Origin: Megascapheus bottae
Taxonomy: Eukaryota; Chordata; Mammalia; Rodentia; Geomyidae
DNA length: 64,000 bases
Assembly: GCA_024803745.1 (NCBI GenBank)
Contig: JANJXV010000040.1
Location: 3,210,257-3,274,256, forward strand
Direction: 5' to 3'
The position numbers were made by a program, and so were the translations under genes. Shown here one piece after another: positions 63,800 through 64,000 of the stretch. Position 1 is the stretch's first letter, and each line of letters begins with the position of its first letter. The notes beneath the pieces are model-generated. The model saw only the letters and a program-made list of their open reading frames with translations. It made no database searches and had not been told where the DNA came from.

Positions 63800-64000
63800 G
63801 CTTGAGAAGGGCGGGGCTTGTGGGGGGCTGAGCGCCAGGGGGTGGGGCCAGGAAGAGGAAGGGAGGTGAGTGGTCTAGGGCGGGGCTTGGAGGGAGAGCT
63901 CCAGGGTAGTGGTGCCAGGGCACGGAAGTCATGGTCTGGGGGCGGGGCTTGCAGGGTCAGAGCCCCAGAGCGGTGGGGTAGAGCGAGGACGTGAGGGGTC
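63800..64000. repeat. GC-rich tandem repeat running off the window
   Basis: 'ggcggggcttg' occurs near 63810, 63879 and 63940 with partly similar sequence between, suggesting a 60-70-bp unit array or a GC-box cluster that continues past the end. Confidence 0.5.

Overview
This is a stretch of mammalian nuclear DNA, most likely from a rodent. It carries three neighbouring plus-strand genes in the order PEX26 (last two exons), TUBA8 and USP18, the gene order I know from human 22q11.21 and its mouse counterpart. The dispersed repeats are tRNA-like SINEs with the signature 'tagtggtagagtgcttgcc' and an intact B box, plus a second family that starts like 'ggtggctcacgcctgtaatc' and ends like an ID tail. 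That mixture reminds me of castorimorph/heteromyid rodents (kangaroo rats and relatives). The taxon is an inference from memory of repeat styles, not a search result.

Layout. 1-4.1 kb is SINE/L1 debris with a full-length U6-L1 chimeric retrocopy. 4.1-7.4 kb holds PEX26 exons 5 and 6 and its probable 3'UTR. 7.4-14.2 kb is intergenic. A 31-bp minisatellite (14.23-14.58 kb) abuts a GC-box region and a candidate TUBA8 exon 1 (ATG at 14714, followed at once by a splice donor). TUBA8 intron 1 holds two large minisatellites: a ~21-bp CT-rich array (14.95-16.34 kb) and an ~8.3-kb array of 20/21-bp units (16.68-24.96 kb) with a ~2.66-kb higher-order period. TUBA8 exons 2-5 lie at 27.9-33.0 kb. USP18 starts about 3.5 kb further on: two interferon-stimulated response elements at 36452-36480 sit inside a GC-rich tandem-repeat island (34.9-40.9 kb). 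A 73-bp minisatellite (41.64-42.73 kb) follows in intron 1. Ten USP18 exons carry coding sequence (44.06-57.12 kb), giving an intact 375-codon frame. Downstream of USP18 a 4.1-kb, ~60-copy, 69-bp array carries a CTCF-type core motif in nearly every unit. The last 1.6 kb has no recognised gene and ends in a GC-rich repeat running off the window.

The genes are not a pathway. PEX26 anchors the peroxisomal AAA import complex, TUBA8 is a divergent alpha-tubulin, and USP18 is the interferon-induced ISG15 deconjugase and interferon-receptor brake. All splice sites and reading frames were worked out by hand from the sequence; the family knowledge used is general. The most striking content is non-coding: at least eight independent minisatellites, several touching promoters, and a tandem array of predicted CTCF sites beside an interferon-response gene.
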